Shown here: positions 30,301 through 38,871 of the stretch, one piece after another | Numbering within the stretch: position 1 is the first letter of the stretch | Layout of the letters: every line of letters begins with the position of its first letter | Origin: Chaetoderma sp. LZ-2023a | Taxonomy: Eukaryota > Mollusca > Caudofoveata > Chaetodermatida > Chaetodermatidae | Assembly (NCBI GenBank): GCA_034401795.1 | Contig: CM067360.1 | Coordinates: 50,516,073 to 50,580,072, forward strand | Reading direction: 5' to 3' | Length of the DNA: 64,000 bases | The notes under the pieces: model-generated | What the model saw: only the letters and a program-made list of their open reading frames with translations | Told to the model about the DNA's origin: nothing | Databases searched by the model: none | Program-made: the position numbers and the translations under genes

Positions 30301-33300
30301 GAGGCAATTTTTTTCAGTATTGAAATTTTGGTAATTTGAGATTTGTTCAGTACAGTATTTCGATATTGTTGTGGTATTGATATCGTACAGTACTTTTGCT
30401 ATATCTAACAGCTCTAAATGTGAGCATTTTGAAGCTAATTTAACTGCAACTTGTTACCAGTCAAATTTGTATCAAAATATTCAACCAAATAGTCCTTGCA
30501 TCAGAAAGAATTTGTTGTTTTTGTTCTGTAAGTTACAATAGATGACTGAAACAAGTAAATTATTCTGAGTTCCTTTTCTCTCTTTATTTAAAGCTGAATA
30601 GTCATGGTAAATAATTAAATATTAACCCCTACAGGTAAAATAGAATGACCAATAAATTTCTATTTTCAGTAATATATAGGAATCTGGGCATTTGTAATCC
30701 AAGACATGTCTATTTGGATTTTAATCGAATGCCTTTGAGGAATTTACATTCTTTTGAATATTTTGATAGTAATTTGACTGGGGGATGTTGCTGCCATAGG
30801 ACATAGGCAGCATCAGCTCGCAGTCAAATTACTATCAAAATATTTAACAGCTTACCTGTCGGTGTATAATTACTTTGAAATTGGGATTCTGGAAATTCTA
30901 GATACAAAGTATAGTTTTATCAATTCCAGCGCACGTAAAAAGTGGGTGGAGCTTAGGGAGAAATGGGCAGGACATAGCTAGAAATCACTTACTCATGTGA
31001 TCAGATCATTAACTAATTATCACCCGCTGTTATAATGCGTTAACCCTTACCACTCTGACATCAGGATTCTATCTTTTACTATGTCAATAGCAAAGAAACT
31101 GGTATACATTTTTCAACAATTTTGCTGGATAGTGTTGCTGTCTACGACAGCAACCTCTTCCACCAAATGTCTTGAAAAATTAACATCAGTTCATCTTATA
31201 ATTTACTTTGAAAATTAAGAATTTTGACATGAGAGTGGTAAGAGTTAATCTTTTATTCAGCCTTCAACAGCTGTCCTTGCGGTTCTGTGACATCACGGAC
31301 AAGGGTGCCCAGAGTATCGGTCAAGAACTCGGCTCAATCACGAAGCACAATAGCAAACTGATTACATTAAGCCTGGCCAATAACAAGATCTCTGATGAAG
31401 GTGCTAAGCATATTGCCACAGTGAGTTGATGCTTTTGCTCTGACGTTTATTGTTCATAAAATCATATTATGTTGTAGCTCATCTGCTTTGAAGGCCGAGG
31501 ACCATGGAAAATTATGTTGTGCCGACCGTCCATCATCCGTCATCTTGTTATTAACCCTTAACACTGATGCCAATATTCTATCATTTACTGTGTCCATAGC
31601 AAAGAAACTGGTGTACATTTACATCTACGACAGCGCCATCTTCCACCAAATTTGTTGAAAAATGCACACAAGTTCATCTTTTAATTTAATTTGACAATTT
31701 TGACGTCAGCGTGGTAAGGGTTAACCACTGTCCAGTTTAATGAAATGTTGATTGAATGAAACTATTGTCTTTCTCTGGTTAATGCAATCACACACATGCA
31801 TATATCTGCATGCATGCCAACACATGCATGCATGCACGTGCATGCGCAATCAATGTCTATTGACCTTTATGTCCTTGTTGATGATTCTAGGGTCTGCGTT
31901 TGAACAGGAGTCTCCTTTCTTTGTCTTTGACCAGCAATATCATTGGTGATACAGGAGCGACAAAATTTGCAGAGGTAAGCAATGCACATGCGTGTACTTA
32001 TCCACCCACACACATGCACATGCACGCGCACACGCACACGCACGCGCACACACACGTGCACATATGCACACTCAGGAATTATGGAGACATGCTTATACCC
32101 TAGCTACATACTGATGTCAAATGAAGAATTGTTATAGACATGTATAAGTTCTAATATCTGTAACCATTCACCTTATTACCCTCGGGTCTGTCTGTGTCTG
32201 TCCTCTTCTATATCTTGGAAAGTGCTGTTATGATTTCGTCTTTTTTTGTCTTGGTCAATCTTGAGCAGTAAATGATTAGCTAGGCATCTGTACGACGCAT
32301 GCGCAACACTAGGGGGTGTGTGGGGTGTGTGTGTAGGGGTCGAGAGTGTTGGTGCGGTGTTCAAATGTTGGAGAAATATGAAAAGCTTTGATGAAATCTG
32401 CTGTTGTCTTACCTTTTGTTTCAAACTCTATTTATCATACTATAGAGAAGTCAGTAATGCAGATTTTAAAATATTACTATAATAATACACATATTGATAC
32501 AGTCTAATGGCATATGAACACTGTATGCTTTGACAGGTTTTATCTAGGTTTCCACTCGATCATAAAGAGGTTGTGGAGCGACGTAAACTGAAGACAGACA
32601 TTGGTTCGCCAGAACGGAGCAAATCTGTGAGTATTAATAAGATGCTATAATGCAGAGTTCACCCACATATACCTATCTACAAAGCATAAAACTAAAGAAA
32701 ATGACGATCCACTATGTGGTGGCGAACTATGGAGGAAAAGTACAATCCTGGGCTTGCTTTGCAGTACTACTGACATTGCTGCATGCTGTGTCATGGGGAA
32801 CATAGCTGTCCAATCCTTCTGGAAGCTATCGATTCGTAGATCAGATATGCCCTTAATAAAAAGACTACGTTTATACAATGCAACATGCATATCCTTGATG
32901 CTGTATACCTGTAACAGCTGGGCATTTCCAAAAGCAGCTCTAGACAAACTCGATGCCTGCCACCGCAAACACCTACGCACCATCACTGGACACCTATGGC
33001 GAGACAGCATAATTTCCAATGATGCACTATACAAGATGTGTAATACATCACCGCTGTGTGTAAGAGTCGGCCAGCAAAGATGGTCCATGTTTGGCCATAT
33101 GTTAAGGATGCCAGAAAACACTCTAGCATAGAGAGCCTTGGAGTTCACCCTACTCAGAGCCAGCAAATTCAAATCCATAAGAGGATGTCATTGCATAAAT
33201 CTGCTAAGCATGCTACGAAGTGACAGTACACTCAAGTCAAGAATGGACCGGAGGAAGCTGATGATTTCGGCTGAGGACAAGACAAAGTAGGCTAAAGCGG

Positions 33301-36300
33301 AGAAGGACTGATTGCAGCTGTAGGATGTTTCTACTACTACGGCCGCAGAATACAGTAATCATACATACATGCTAATCTTCAGGCATTCAAATTACTGTAT
33401 CTTATGATGTAATAAGACTTGAAGCTGTTGAGTATAGTATTTTAAAATAAAATTTGACATGATGTAAGAATGACTCTGTATTTGTTATTTGAAAATAATC
33501 CAGATGTCATTGTTCTGATTAAAGCCGTAACTACATATAGAAAATCTAGGATTACATATTGACTCAAATTATTGCCTTATTAGCCAACATCAAGTCGTCG
33601 TGCCGAGTCCCGTGATCGACCTGGCAGCGTACGCAGTGCCTCCCACACGGATAAAACAAAGAGAGATGTAAAGTCATCAAAGAAAAAGGTGAGTAAACCA
33701 GTAAGAAATAATTACATAAATATAATCAGTCTATTAACCCTTTAACCCTCGAATTTATTCAAGAAAATTTAAATTTTCCTATAGAAAATGTCCGTTTGCA
33801 AACCAAGAGAAGACTATTTTTGAAAATCTACCACTGGAATGACTGGCTCGGTTATCGAGCCAGTCATTTCAGTGGTAAATTTTCAAAAATAGTCTTCTTT
33901 TTGTCTGCAAATGGACATTTCTCAAGATCACTGCAGAAGCCGTTTTTGACTGATATGAGGGTTAAAGGGTTAACCACTTAACCCTTTGATGCCTAAGCTG
34001 ACCCAAACTGGGATTTAGATTGGTTTGTGTGTGTATTATATATATTTATGTCACTATGTGCACATGATTGTCAGTAGGACTGAAACATGAGGCGTCATAG
34101 CAGCAATATATTGTGACTACTAAAGATTCAATATGTATTATCTGTTGCAGCCTGATGCTAAAGGTACTACAAAGGACGACACAAAGGGAGGAAAGAAAAA
34201 GGAGGATGAAAAAGCTGCAACAAAGAAAGGTAAACCTGCGGACAAAAGGCCCTTGCATTTTGGAACCAACATCAGTGTAATTCATGCAATCTTAAATACT
34301 GTGCAATGGATGAATCCAATCTGTTACTCAAGTACATAATGTCATAATCAATTACGTCACATGTAGACTGATGTCACAATCATAATTGACAGAATACTAA
34401 GTATGAAGTTAAACTAGTCCGTGCAGTTTATGACTTGCATGTCTTTGATGGATTACTATTTAATATACATCCTGTTGAATATTTTGAAAACTAACTTGAC
34501 TGGGCACTGTTGCTGTCGTAAGCCAGTTAAATTAGTTTCAAAATATTCAGCAGCTTACATGAAAATGTGGATTCCGAGAAGCCGGTTAAACGTATATAAA
34601 TCAATCCCAACATGCCCAAAGCCTGGGCGGGGCTTGGTTATAGATGGACGAGGCATAGCTAGAAATGGATCCTTCTGTTTTTTATCCAGGTGTATATTAT
34701 CACCTCAAATGTTTCCGCCAATAAATACTTGTGGAATCTTGCATATAGAAAATTTTTAATTTAGTTAAAATATCAAGCTGAATGTTAAATTATGAAGCTA
34801 TACCTGAAAGATGCAGCCTGTTCATAAAGGACAACATTCCAGAGCACTCTATGAGAGTCGCACAGCGAAAACAAGCTCCTTTCAGACACTACATTTTCTT
34901 AGCGTGCTTTGCTGTTTCACAAAACGTGTTTGGAAGTAACTCGTCATATAGGCATGGATTACACCATAAGCTTATGCAAAGGATGCTGGGGGAAGGCACT
35001 TTTGAAAACAAGTTTCATTCGGTGGGTAAAAGCGCTTTTTAAAAACATTTCCTGTACTTAAGGCAGGTCTTGTACGGTTCATTGCCATCTGTTTGTGTGA
35101 TTATAAGTTCAATATAACTTCCCTCCGCAGCCTCCGTCATTGTCGAAACCAGCAAAACAGCGGCTAAGACGGCCAAAGATACAAAAGGCAAAAAGAAAGA
35201 AAAAGGTCCTACTTCACCACATGAATATGAGGTAATGTTCTTCAGAGAAAATAATGCCTTTTAGAGAATCTATATGTGAAAAATGCTGTACATCAGTCTG
35301 TTTAGTTGAAAGGATGAATTTAGTATCACTATTTAACCTTTTAACACTTGAATTTCAATTTTGTCCAAGAAAATGACAATTTGCAGACAAAGAGAAGACT
35401 ATTTTTGAAAATTTACCACTGGAATGACCATGACAGCGGTAAATTTTCAAAAATAGTCCTTCTTGGTCTGCAAATGGGCGTTTCTCAAGACCGCAACAGA
35501 AGCCATTTTTGGCTGATATGAGGATTAAAAAAGTTAACCCTCAAATCTGTTCATGAAAATTTCAATTTTCTCATATGCACACTGAGATTATTTGGTGAAT
35601 TTTCAAAAAACAGTCTTCTCTTGGTTTGCAAATGTCAATTCCACTACAGGAGCCATTTTGGCTGCCTTGAGTGTAAAAGGGTTAATATTGAAGATACTAA
35701 TAGAGAGGTCTATTTCTAGCTATGCCCCTCCCAGTTCTATCTAAGATACGCCCACTTTTTATAATCTCGCCTTCACAATGTGAAGGTAGGCACTGGGAAA
35801 CAAGGGGATTTTGGCTTCTCCAGCGTCCACTCTGGTTACGGTTTTTTCAAACAACATTTACGTCAACAAGGGGATGTACAATTTAAATAAAACTTGACAC
35901 ATCCATTCTATGCGATGCTTAGAAATACTTGGCATCAAAATTATATTCATCTGATTTTCTAGATTTTTCCATACTTTTACAGCATTTGAACATCGACTAT
36001 TTTTTGGCATACAGGTTTTTGCTGCGGTTAAGCGTTTTGCTATCTTCTGATGGCCCTGTTTCTATATGTACATGGCTTGGACATTATTTTTTCACTGAAT
36101 ATTTAGTCCAGAGCCGGCTGAGACATGCATCAACACAAAAAGGCGAGATATTTGGTATCGTCTGATTCCTCCTTTGTGTTGGAATCCATTAAAAATATTC
36201 AAGAGAATGTTTGCTAAATAATAAATTTGTCACAGACATACAATTCGTATACTTTTGTGATGGACTCTGAGTTTCGTGATGGAGGTATGTCATTTTGATT

Positions 36301-36736
36301 GCGACATCAGCTAACATGTGACGTATTTCATTATCTTCTTCTTTTCGTTCGCTGATCATACTGCCAGTCCTGTAAGTGACTATCGACATGATCATTTCAT
36401 TATGACATCACATATGTGAGTAAACAGATAGGATCCCTCTATTATAACAAAAACCTGCTGAAAAAGAATATGCTACGTTTGTAGTTTGAGTTTGCTGATG
36501 AAACTAGTGTTTATGTTGAAACTGGTGTTGGAATACCTTCGACAACACAATATTTGTCGAGTCCTATGCAAAGCAGAGCATGGCCCAACATAGCAATCAT
36601 AATGCCATACAACATCTGGCATGCGACAAACTATCTGAGAATTAGGTTACATGTTAATTTTTTTTTTAATATCCTGCAGGCTCAATGTACAGCCAGGCCT
36701 CTAGTGGAAATGAACAGCAGATACCATAGTACATTT

Positions 36737-36772
<36 letters not shown>

Positions 36773-38619
36773 CATGACTAATCAATATTATTTCCAGCCG
36801 ATGGATTTGTCAGACATGGCCGCTGCGCTTCTTGAACCTGCTGATTACATAGACGGGCTGGTATGGATAACTGGGAATCGCACACTCATTAATTTGAATC
36901 TCTCGCGTAAGTTCTTATTCCTGGAAAATCATATTCACCCCCATGGTTATATGCCTTTAAATATCAAGCCAAGCAAAAGCCGAACTCTGCAGTGGCCGTA
37001 ACCCTTTAACCCTCGAATTTGTTCAATAAAATTTCAATTTTCTCATAGAAAATATCCATTTGCAGACCAACAGAAGACTATTTTTGAAAATTGATGACTG
37101 GAATTACTGGCTCGGATACGAGGTAGTCATACCAGTGGTAAATTTTCAAAAATAGTCTTCTTGGTCTGCAAATGGACATTTCTCAAGACTATTGCAGAAG
37201 CCGTTTTTGACTGATATGAGTGTTAAAGGGTTAAGAATTGTCCATTTGCAGGTCAAAAGAGGAGTGTTTTTGAAAATTTACTGAAATGCCTATGTGGCTC
37301 GCTAGACATGATCCAGTCATTCCAGCGATAAAGCTTCAAATATAGGCTTCTCTTTGCGTGCAAATGGACATTCACTGAGCAAAAATATTTCAATTTTCTT
37401 GACATATGTTTATCATTAAAGGGTTACAGAAGCCTAATATGAAGCAATTTATATGGAAAATTAGAATACTGCATAGCAATAAACCATAACGTTCAATATG
37501 ATGGGGGCAGCCTGGGCCTTCATTTCAGAATATGTCAGCCATTACTTGTATGTCTTTACAATCTTTGTTCTCATTACATTCAGCTTCTATAGCAGAATCC
37601 ATTTCTAAATTGTATGCCCCGTCCATTTTTACCTAAACTCCCTATGCCATGTCCATTTCTATCTATCCATCCACATTTTATGCTTTTAGAATCAATTTGA
37701 AACCTGAATTACCCGTATCTAATTTTCAGTGTAACTATAAATGTAAGCTTTTTTGGGTGGTTGGTGGATGGGGGTGGGAGTGGATGTTGCTGCCTATGGC
37801 AACAAACAGCTCCAAGTAAAATTAGTAGAATGTTTATTAAATTGCAAATTCATCAAAGAAATAAAGACTGTTTGATTTTTGTGATGGTGCTGTACATCAT
37901 TTTGATTGTGATGTCAGATACTTGAGTAACTGATCAAATCTCTGAATTCCTCAGTAATGGACCTTTCCATTTCTAGCTATACCCCACCCATCACTAGCTA
38001 AGCTCCACGCACACCTCACCCTGTTTGGATTGATCGATCCCAGAATGCCCTAGCTATCAATTTCCTGAAAACTATACAGGGAAGCTGTTGAATATTTTGT
38101 AACTAATTAGACTGGGTGCTGTTGCTGCCATATGCAGCAACAGCGCCCAGTCAAATTAGTTTCAAAATATTCAACAGAATATTTATTAAATAGTAAAAGC
38201 AAACAATTTGTACAACAGCCCATAGACCGTCATCAAATATGCGTTCGTGACGTACTTATCGACGTCATTCATGACGTCATTCATTATGATGTCATTGTAC
38301 ACACCATGCAGTTCATTATGACGTCATATGATGGGTGGGTACTCTGGAAAGGTGAATTCTCTGCTTCAGATGTATTAATATGTTCTAATAATTACTAATG
38401 TATAAATTGAGTGAATAATTGCCTGATATGTGATTATTTCTAACACACATGCACAGACACACAATCCTTGTTATTGAATATTGTATTTGTACTTCTGTTG
38501 TAGGTAATCAGATCGGGGAAGCTGGTATCTCGGCTTTATTGAGATCGATCCAGTATCAGACAACACTGACCAGTGAGAGCAAGGCCATGGGAACGGGTCT
38601 TATGAGACTGAATGTCACT
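21228..38619 (+). CDS. LRRC71: LRRC71-like leucine-rich repeat gene, ten exons (partial)
   Basis: Leucine-rich-repeat protein, recognised from conserved landmarks (LWNTGLTGEEI, GLRLNRSLLSLSL, EVVERRKL, NQIGEAGISALL). Exons are 21228-21302, 29108-29176, 31261-31420, 31891-31974, 32537-32626, 33584-33688, 34151-34229, 35131-35231, 36798-36906 and 38504-38619. All have AG/GT boundaries and matching phases, giving about 328 residues without a stop. Four LRR-type exons lead into a Lys/Ser-rich charged linker (exons 5-8), then a final LRR pair, as in vertebrate LRRC71. The N-terminal exons and the C-terminal end are not found on this strand. A likely N-terminal exon lies at 61473-61673 on the minus strand. 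Function is poorly known; a link to ciliated cells is background knowledge, not shown here. Confidence 0.85.
21630..24130 (+). pseudogene. B2 gag-like gene, broken
   Basis: Exon 1 (21630-21680, MSERAISPEEGPGPFHQ, 17 codons) has donor CAG|GTGACT. The gag exon starts at 22462 after GTTTTAG with RPGCPSCGRF. The frame runs to about 23140, shifts, shifts back near 23290, and has stops near 23716 and 24001. The downstream Cys residues of the zinc-finger motif are largely lost. The remaining segments (EDDEGPRLVEHSQVATEEDW, IQDGINLAL) align with B1 gag. Confidence 0.8.
24131..25477 (+). pseudogene. B2 reverse transcriptase, truncated
   Basis: RT N-terminal part in frame 2 up to SIDLKDAYFHIP near 24917. 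A small deletion then moves the frame for the rest (FRRFLRFAFQG, VLPFRISMAPRVFTR, YIDDWLLKA). Gly to Arg in LPFRIS alters a usually conserved motif. The gene ends at the element breakpoint before RNase H. Confidence 0.85.
25480..25605. mobile_element. Half of a MITE-A, joined to truncated B2
   Basis: It begins at the palindrome centre (CTCGATAACCCAGCCAGTCA) and runs to GGG|TTAA at 25602-25605. The other arm is absent. Confidence 0.75.
25691..26427. mobile_element. mariner-type non-autonomous element with TA flanks
   Basis: The left end is TA|CCGTATTTATTCTAATT and the right end AATTAGAATCAATATGG|TA, inverted repeats of about 20 bp. No transposase is visible. Two related ~130-bp units lie inside (about 25915-26045 and 26058-26190). 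Confidence 0.7.
26717..26806. mobile_element. MITE-C near-perfect hairpin
   Basis: TGTTGAATATTTTGAAAAC pairs with GTTTTCAAAATATTCAACA around the core GTTGTTGGTGGC/GCCACCAACAAC. Confidence 0.75.
26807..28062. other. LRRC71 intron DNA, no gene
   Basis: Two loosely similar units around TTGATCTTGGGGTCAAACAG (about 27120-27210) and CGATTTTGGGGTCAAACGGT (about 27250-27345). Otherwise nothing recognised. Confidence 0.5.
28063..28138. mobile_element. Degenerate MITE-C hairpin
   Basis: Left arm TGTTAAATATTTTGAAATTAAT, right arm TTAACTTCAAAATATTCAACA. Confidence 0.55.
28570..28660. repeat. CA/GCAC/CATG microsatellite
   Basis: Runs of CACACA, CGCA and GCATGCA units. Confidence 0.85.
28668..29090. repeat. 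GAT/GGT trinucleotide microsatellite, ~420 bp
   Basis: An almost uninterrupted (GATGATGGT)-type tract ends just upstream of the exon b acceptor. Long ORFs across it are repeat artefacts. Confidence 0.9.
29108..29176 (+). CDS. LRRC71: LRRC71-like exon b
   Basis: ATTTGCAG|G to CC|GTGAGT. It reads NLNLDGNHVVEENFYQLIA. A 420-bp GAT-rich microsatellite ends about 20 bp before it. Confidence 0.8.
29177..29717. other. Intron DNA with a half MITE-C-like arm
   Basis: No gene. TCAAATTAGTTTTGATATATTTAACAG near 29368-29394 resembles one MITE-C arm. Confidence 0.45.
29718..29795. mobile_element. MITE-C copy, decayed left arm
   Basis: GTTGCTGTTGCTGCC core and right arm AAATTAGTTTCAAAATATT. It is followed by a shared flank (about 29796-29910, GATCGATCCCAACATG, GGGTGGAGCTTAGCTAG) that also follows the copies at 30755 and 34469. 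Confidence 0.6.
29949..30424. mobile_element. hAT-type non-autonomous element with 8-bp TSD
   Basis: The element (29957-30416) begins TAGGGCTGTT and ends AACAGCTCTA, an inverted terminal repeat with one mismatch. It is flanked by perfect 8-bp duplicates AATGTGAG (29949-29956 and 30417-30424), the hAT target size. The interior has GGTACCGGTACGG-type repeats and no transposase. Confidence 0.88.
30755..30850. mobile_element. MITE-C hairpin
   Basis: TTGAATATTTTGATAGTAA pairs with TTACTATCAAAATATTTAA, with a TGTTGCTGCC/GGCAGCATCA core. Confidence 0.75.
31040..31248. mobile_element. MITE-B, 12 bp from exon c
   Basis: TTAA|CCCTTACCACTC at the left, GAGTGGTAAGAG|TTAA at the right. The core is GTTGCTGTCTACGACAGCAAC. 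Confidence 0.82.
31261..31420 (+). CDS. LRRC71: LRRC71-like exon c
   Basis: TTTTATTCAG|C to ACA|GTGAGT. It holds two LRR units (LQQLSLRFCDITDKGA and LITLSLANNKISDEGA). A MITE-B ends 12 bp before the exon. Confidence 0.85.
31551..31724. mobile_element. MITE-B, internally deleted
   Basis: TTAA|CCCTTAACAC to GTGGTAAGGG|TTAA. About 35 bp shorter near the centre than the copy at 31040. Confidence 0.78.
31785..32070. repeat. CATG/CA microsatellites flanking exon d
   Basis: ATGCATGC units at about 31785-31850, and a CACACA/CGCG tract at about 31985-32070, on both sides of exon d (31891-31974). Confidence 0.75.
31891..31974 (+). CDS. LRRC71: LRRC71-like exon d
   Basis: GATTCTAG|G to GAG|GTAAGC, phase 0. 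It reads GLRLNRSLLSLSL and NIIGDTGATKFAE, one LRR. Confidence 0.85.
32537..32626 (+). CDS. LRRC71: LRRC71-like exon e
   Basis: TTGACAG|G to TCT|GTGAGT, phase 0. It reads HKEVVERRKL and SPERSKS, the conserved start of the charged linker. Confidence 0.85.
32651..33372 (+). mobile_element. 5'-truncated LINE, C-terminal ORF2 part
   Basis: The frame from 32655 reads EFTHIYLSTKHK, ELWRKSTILGLLCSTTD, LYNATCISLMLY, LDACHRKHLRTITGH and QQRWSMFGHMLRM. This is the region after the RT domain of a non-LTR retrotransposon. Stops at 33128-33130 and near 33288 show decay. The sequence ends in a short CATACATACATG tail, and it starts about 25 bp after exon e. The clade is uncertain, but it matches the LINE at 38872-40620. 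Confidence 0.75.
33584..33688 (+). CDS. LRRC71: LRRC71-like exon f
   Basis: CTTATTAG|C to AAG|GTGAGT, phase 0. It encodes a Ser/Arg/Lys-rich linker segment. Confidence 0.75.
33742..33973. mobile_element. MITE-A, well preserved
   Basis: Near-perfect palindrome centred on CTGGCTCGGTTATCGAGCCAG, with TTAACCC at the left and GGGTTAAAGGGTTAA at the right. Confidence 0.85.
34151..34229 (+). CDS. LRRC71: LRRC71-like exon g
   Basis: TGTTGCAG|C to AAG|GTAAAC. Lys-rich linker, leaving one base to complete the next codon. Confidence 0.75.
34469..34552. mobile_element. MITE-C hairpin
   Basis: CTGTTGAATATTTTGAAAAC to TAGTTTCAAAATATTCAGCAG with a short loop. The shared flank (CAATCCCAACATGCCC, GGCATAGCTAG) follows. 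Confidence 0.7.
34760..35130. other. Intron DNA, nothing recognised
   Basis: An 86-codon open frame lies here but shows no recognisable family or splice signals. Confidence 0.4.
35131..35231 (+). CDS. LRRC71: LRRC71-like exon h
   Basis: CTCCGCAG|C to GAG|GTAATG. Lys-rich linker segment in matching phase with exon g. Confidence 0.75.
35341..35685. mobile_element. Two abutting MITE-A copies sharing one TTAA
   Basis: The first spans 35341-35537 and the second, shortened, 35534-35685. The TTAA at 35534-35537 serves as the right end of one and the left end of the other. Confidence 0.72.
35690..36324. other. Intron DNA, no gene
   Basis: The start (TTCTAGCTATGCCCCTCCC, about 35715) is an inverted piece of the MITE-C flank; the rest is unrecognised. 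Confidence 0.45.
36325..36403 (-). mobile_element. 5'-truncated SINE copy with 10-bp TSD
   Basis: Bases 36335-36393 are the last ~59 bp of the SINE seen at 18756-18995 (GATCATGTCGATAGTCAC to the GAAGAA tail), on the minus strand. Perfect duplicates ATTTCATTAT flank it (36325-36334 and 36394-36403). Confidence 0.88.
36404..36738. other. Intron DNA, nothing recognised
   Basis: No gene or bounded repeat seen. Confidence 0.4.
36739..36771. repeat. (ATT)n microsatellite
   Basis: About ten ATT units, ending 27 bp before exon i. Confidence 0.9.
36798..36906 (+). CDS. LRRC71: LRRC71-like exon i
   Basis: TTTCCAG|C to C|GTAAGT. It reads LLEPADYIDGLVWITGN and LINLNLS. An (ATT)n tract ends 27 bp upstream. 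Confidence 0.8.
37006..37425. mobile_element. Two adjacent MITE-A copies
   Basis: The first (37006-37234) has both TTAA ends. The second (about 37235-37425) starts at TGTCCATTTGCAGG without its left outer arm. Confidence 0.72.
37426..38088. other. Intron DNA with inverted MITE-C flank
   Basis: No gene. Bases 37770-37840 hold a decayed MITE-C core. Bases 37975-38060 are the shared MITE-C flank in reverse. Confidence 0.45.
38089..38178. mobile_element. MITE-C, well preserved
   Basis: CTGTTGAATATTTTGTAACTA pairs with TAGTTTCAAAATATTCAACAG; the core is TGCTGTTGCTGCCATATGCAGCAACAGC. CRE-like GACGTCAT repeats follow (38260-38330). Confidence 0.8.
38504..38619 (+). CDS. LRRC71: LRRC71-like exon j
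   Basis: GTTGTAG|G to ACT|GTATGT. It reads NQIGEAGISALLRSIQYQ and continues the LRR of exon i. The exact 3' boundary is less certain. A MITE-B begins 21 bp after it. Confidence 0.75.
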
Positions 38620-38640
38620 GTATGTAAAAGATTACCTGTA

Positions 38641-38848
38641 TTAACCCTACCACTCTGGTGTCAATATTCTATCTTTTACTGTGTCAATTGCAAAGAAACT
38701 AGTGTACATTTTTCAATAATTTTGGTGGATGATGTTGCCGTCTACGACAGCACCATCTTCCACCAAATTTATTGAAAAATGAATGCCAGTTCATCTTTCA
38801 ATTTAATTTGAAATTTAAAAATTTTGATATCCGAGTGGTAAGGGTTAA
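38641..38848. mobile_element. MITE-B, 21 bp after exon j
   Basis: TTAA|CCCTACCACTCTGG to CCGAGTGGTAAGGG|TTAA, with core TTGCCGTCTACGACAGCACC. Confidence 0.82.
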
Positions 38849-38871
38849 GAGCAGATATAGTAGTCTTTGAT

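Noticed and set aside
34782..35042. 86-codon open frame between LRRC71 exons g and h
   Set aside because: No family resemblance and no splice signals; exons g and h already join in phase.
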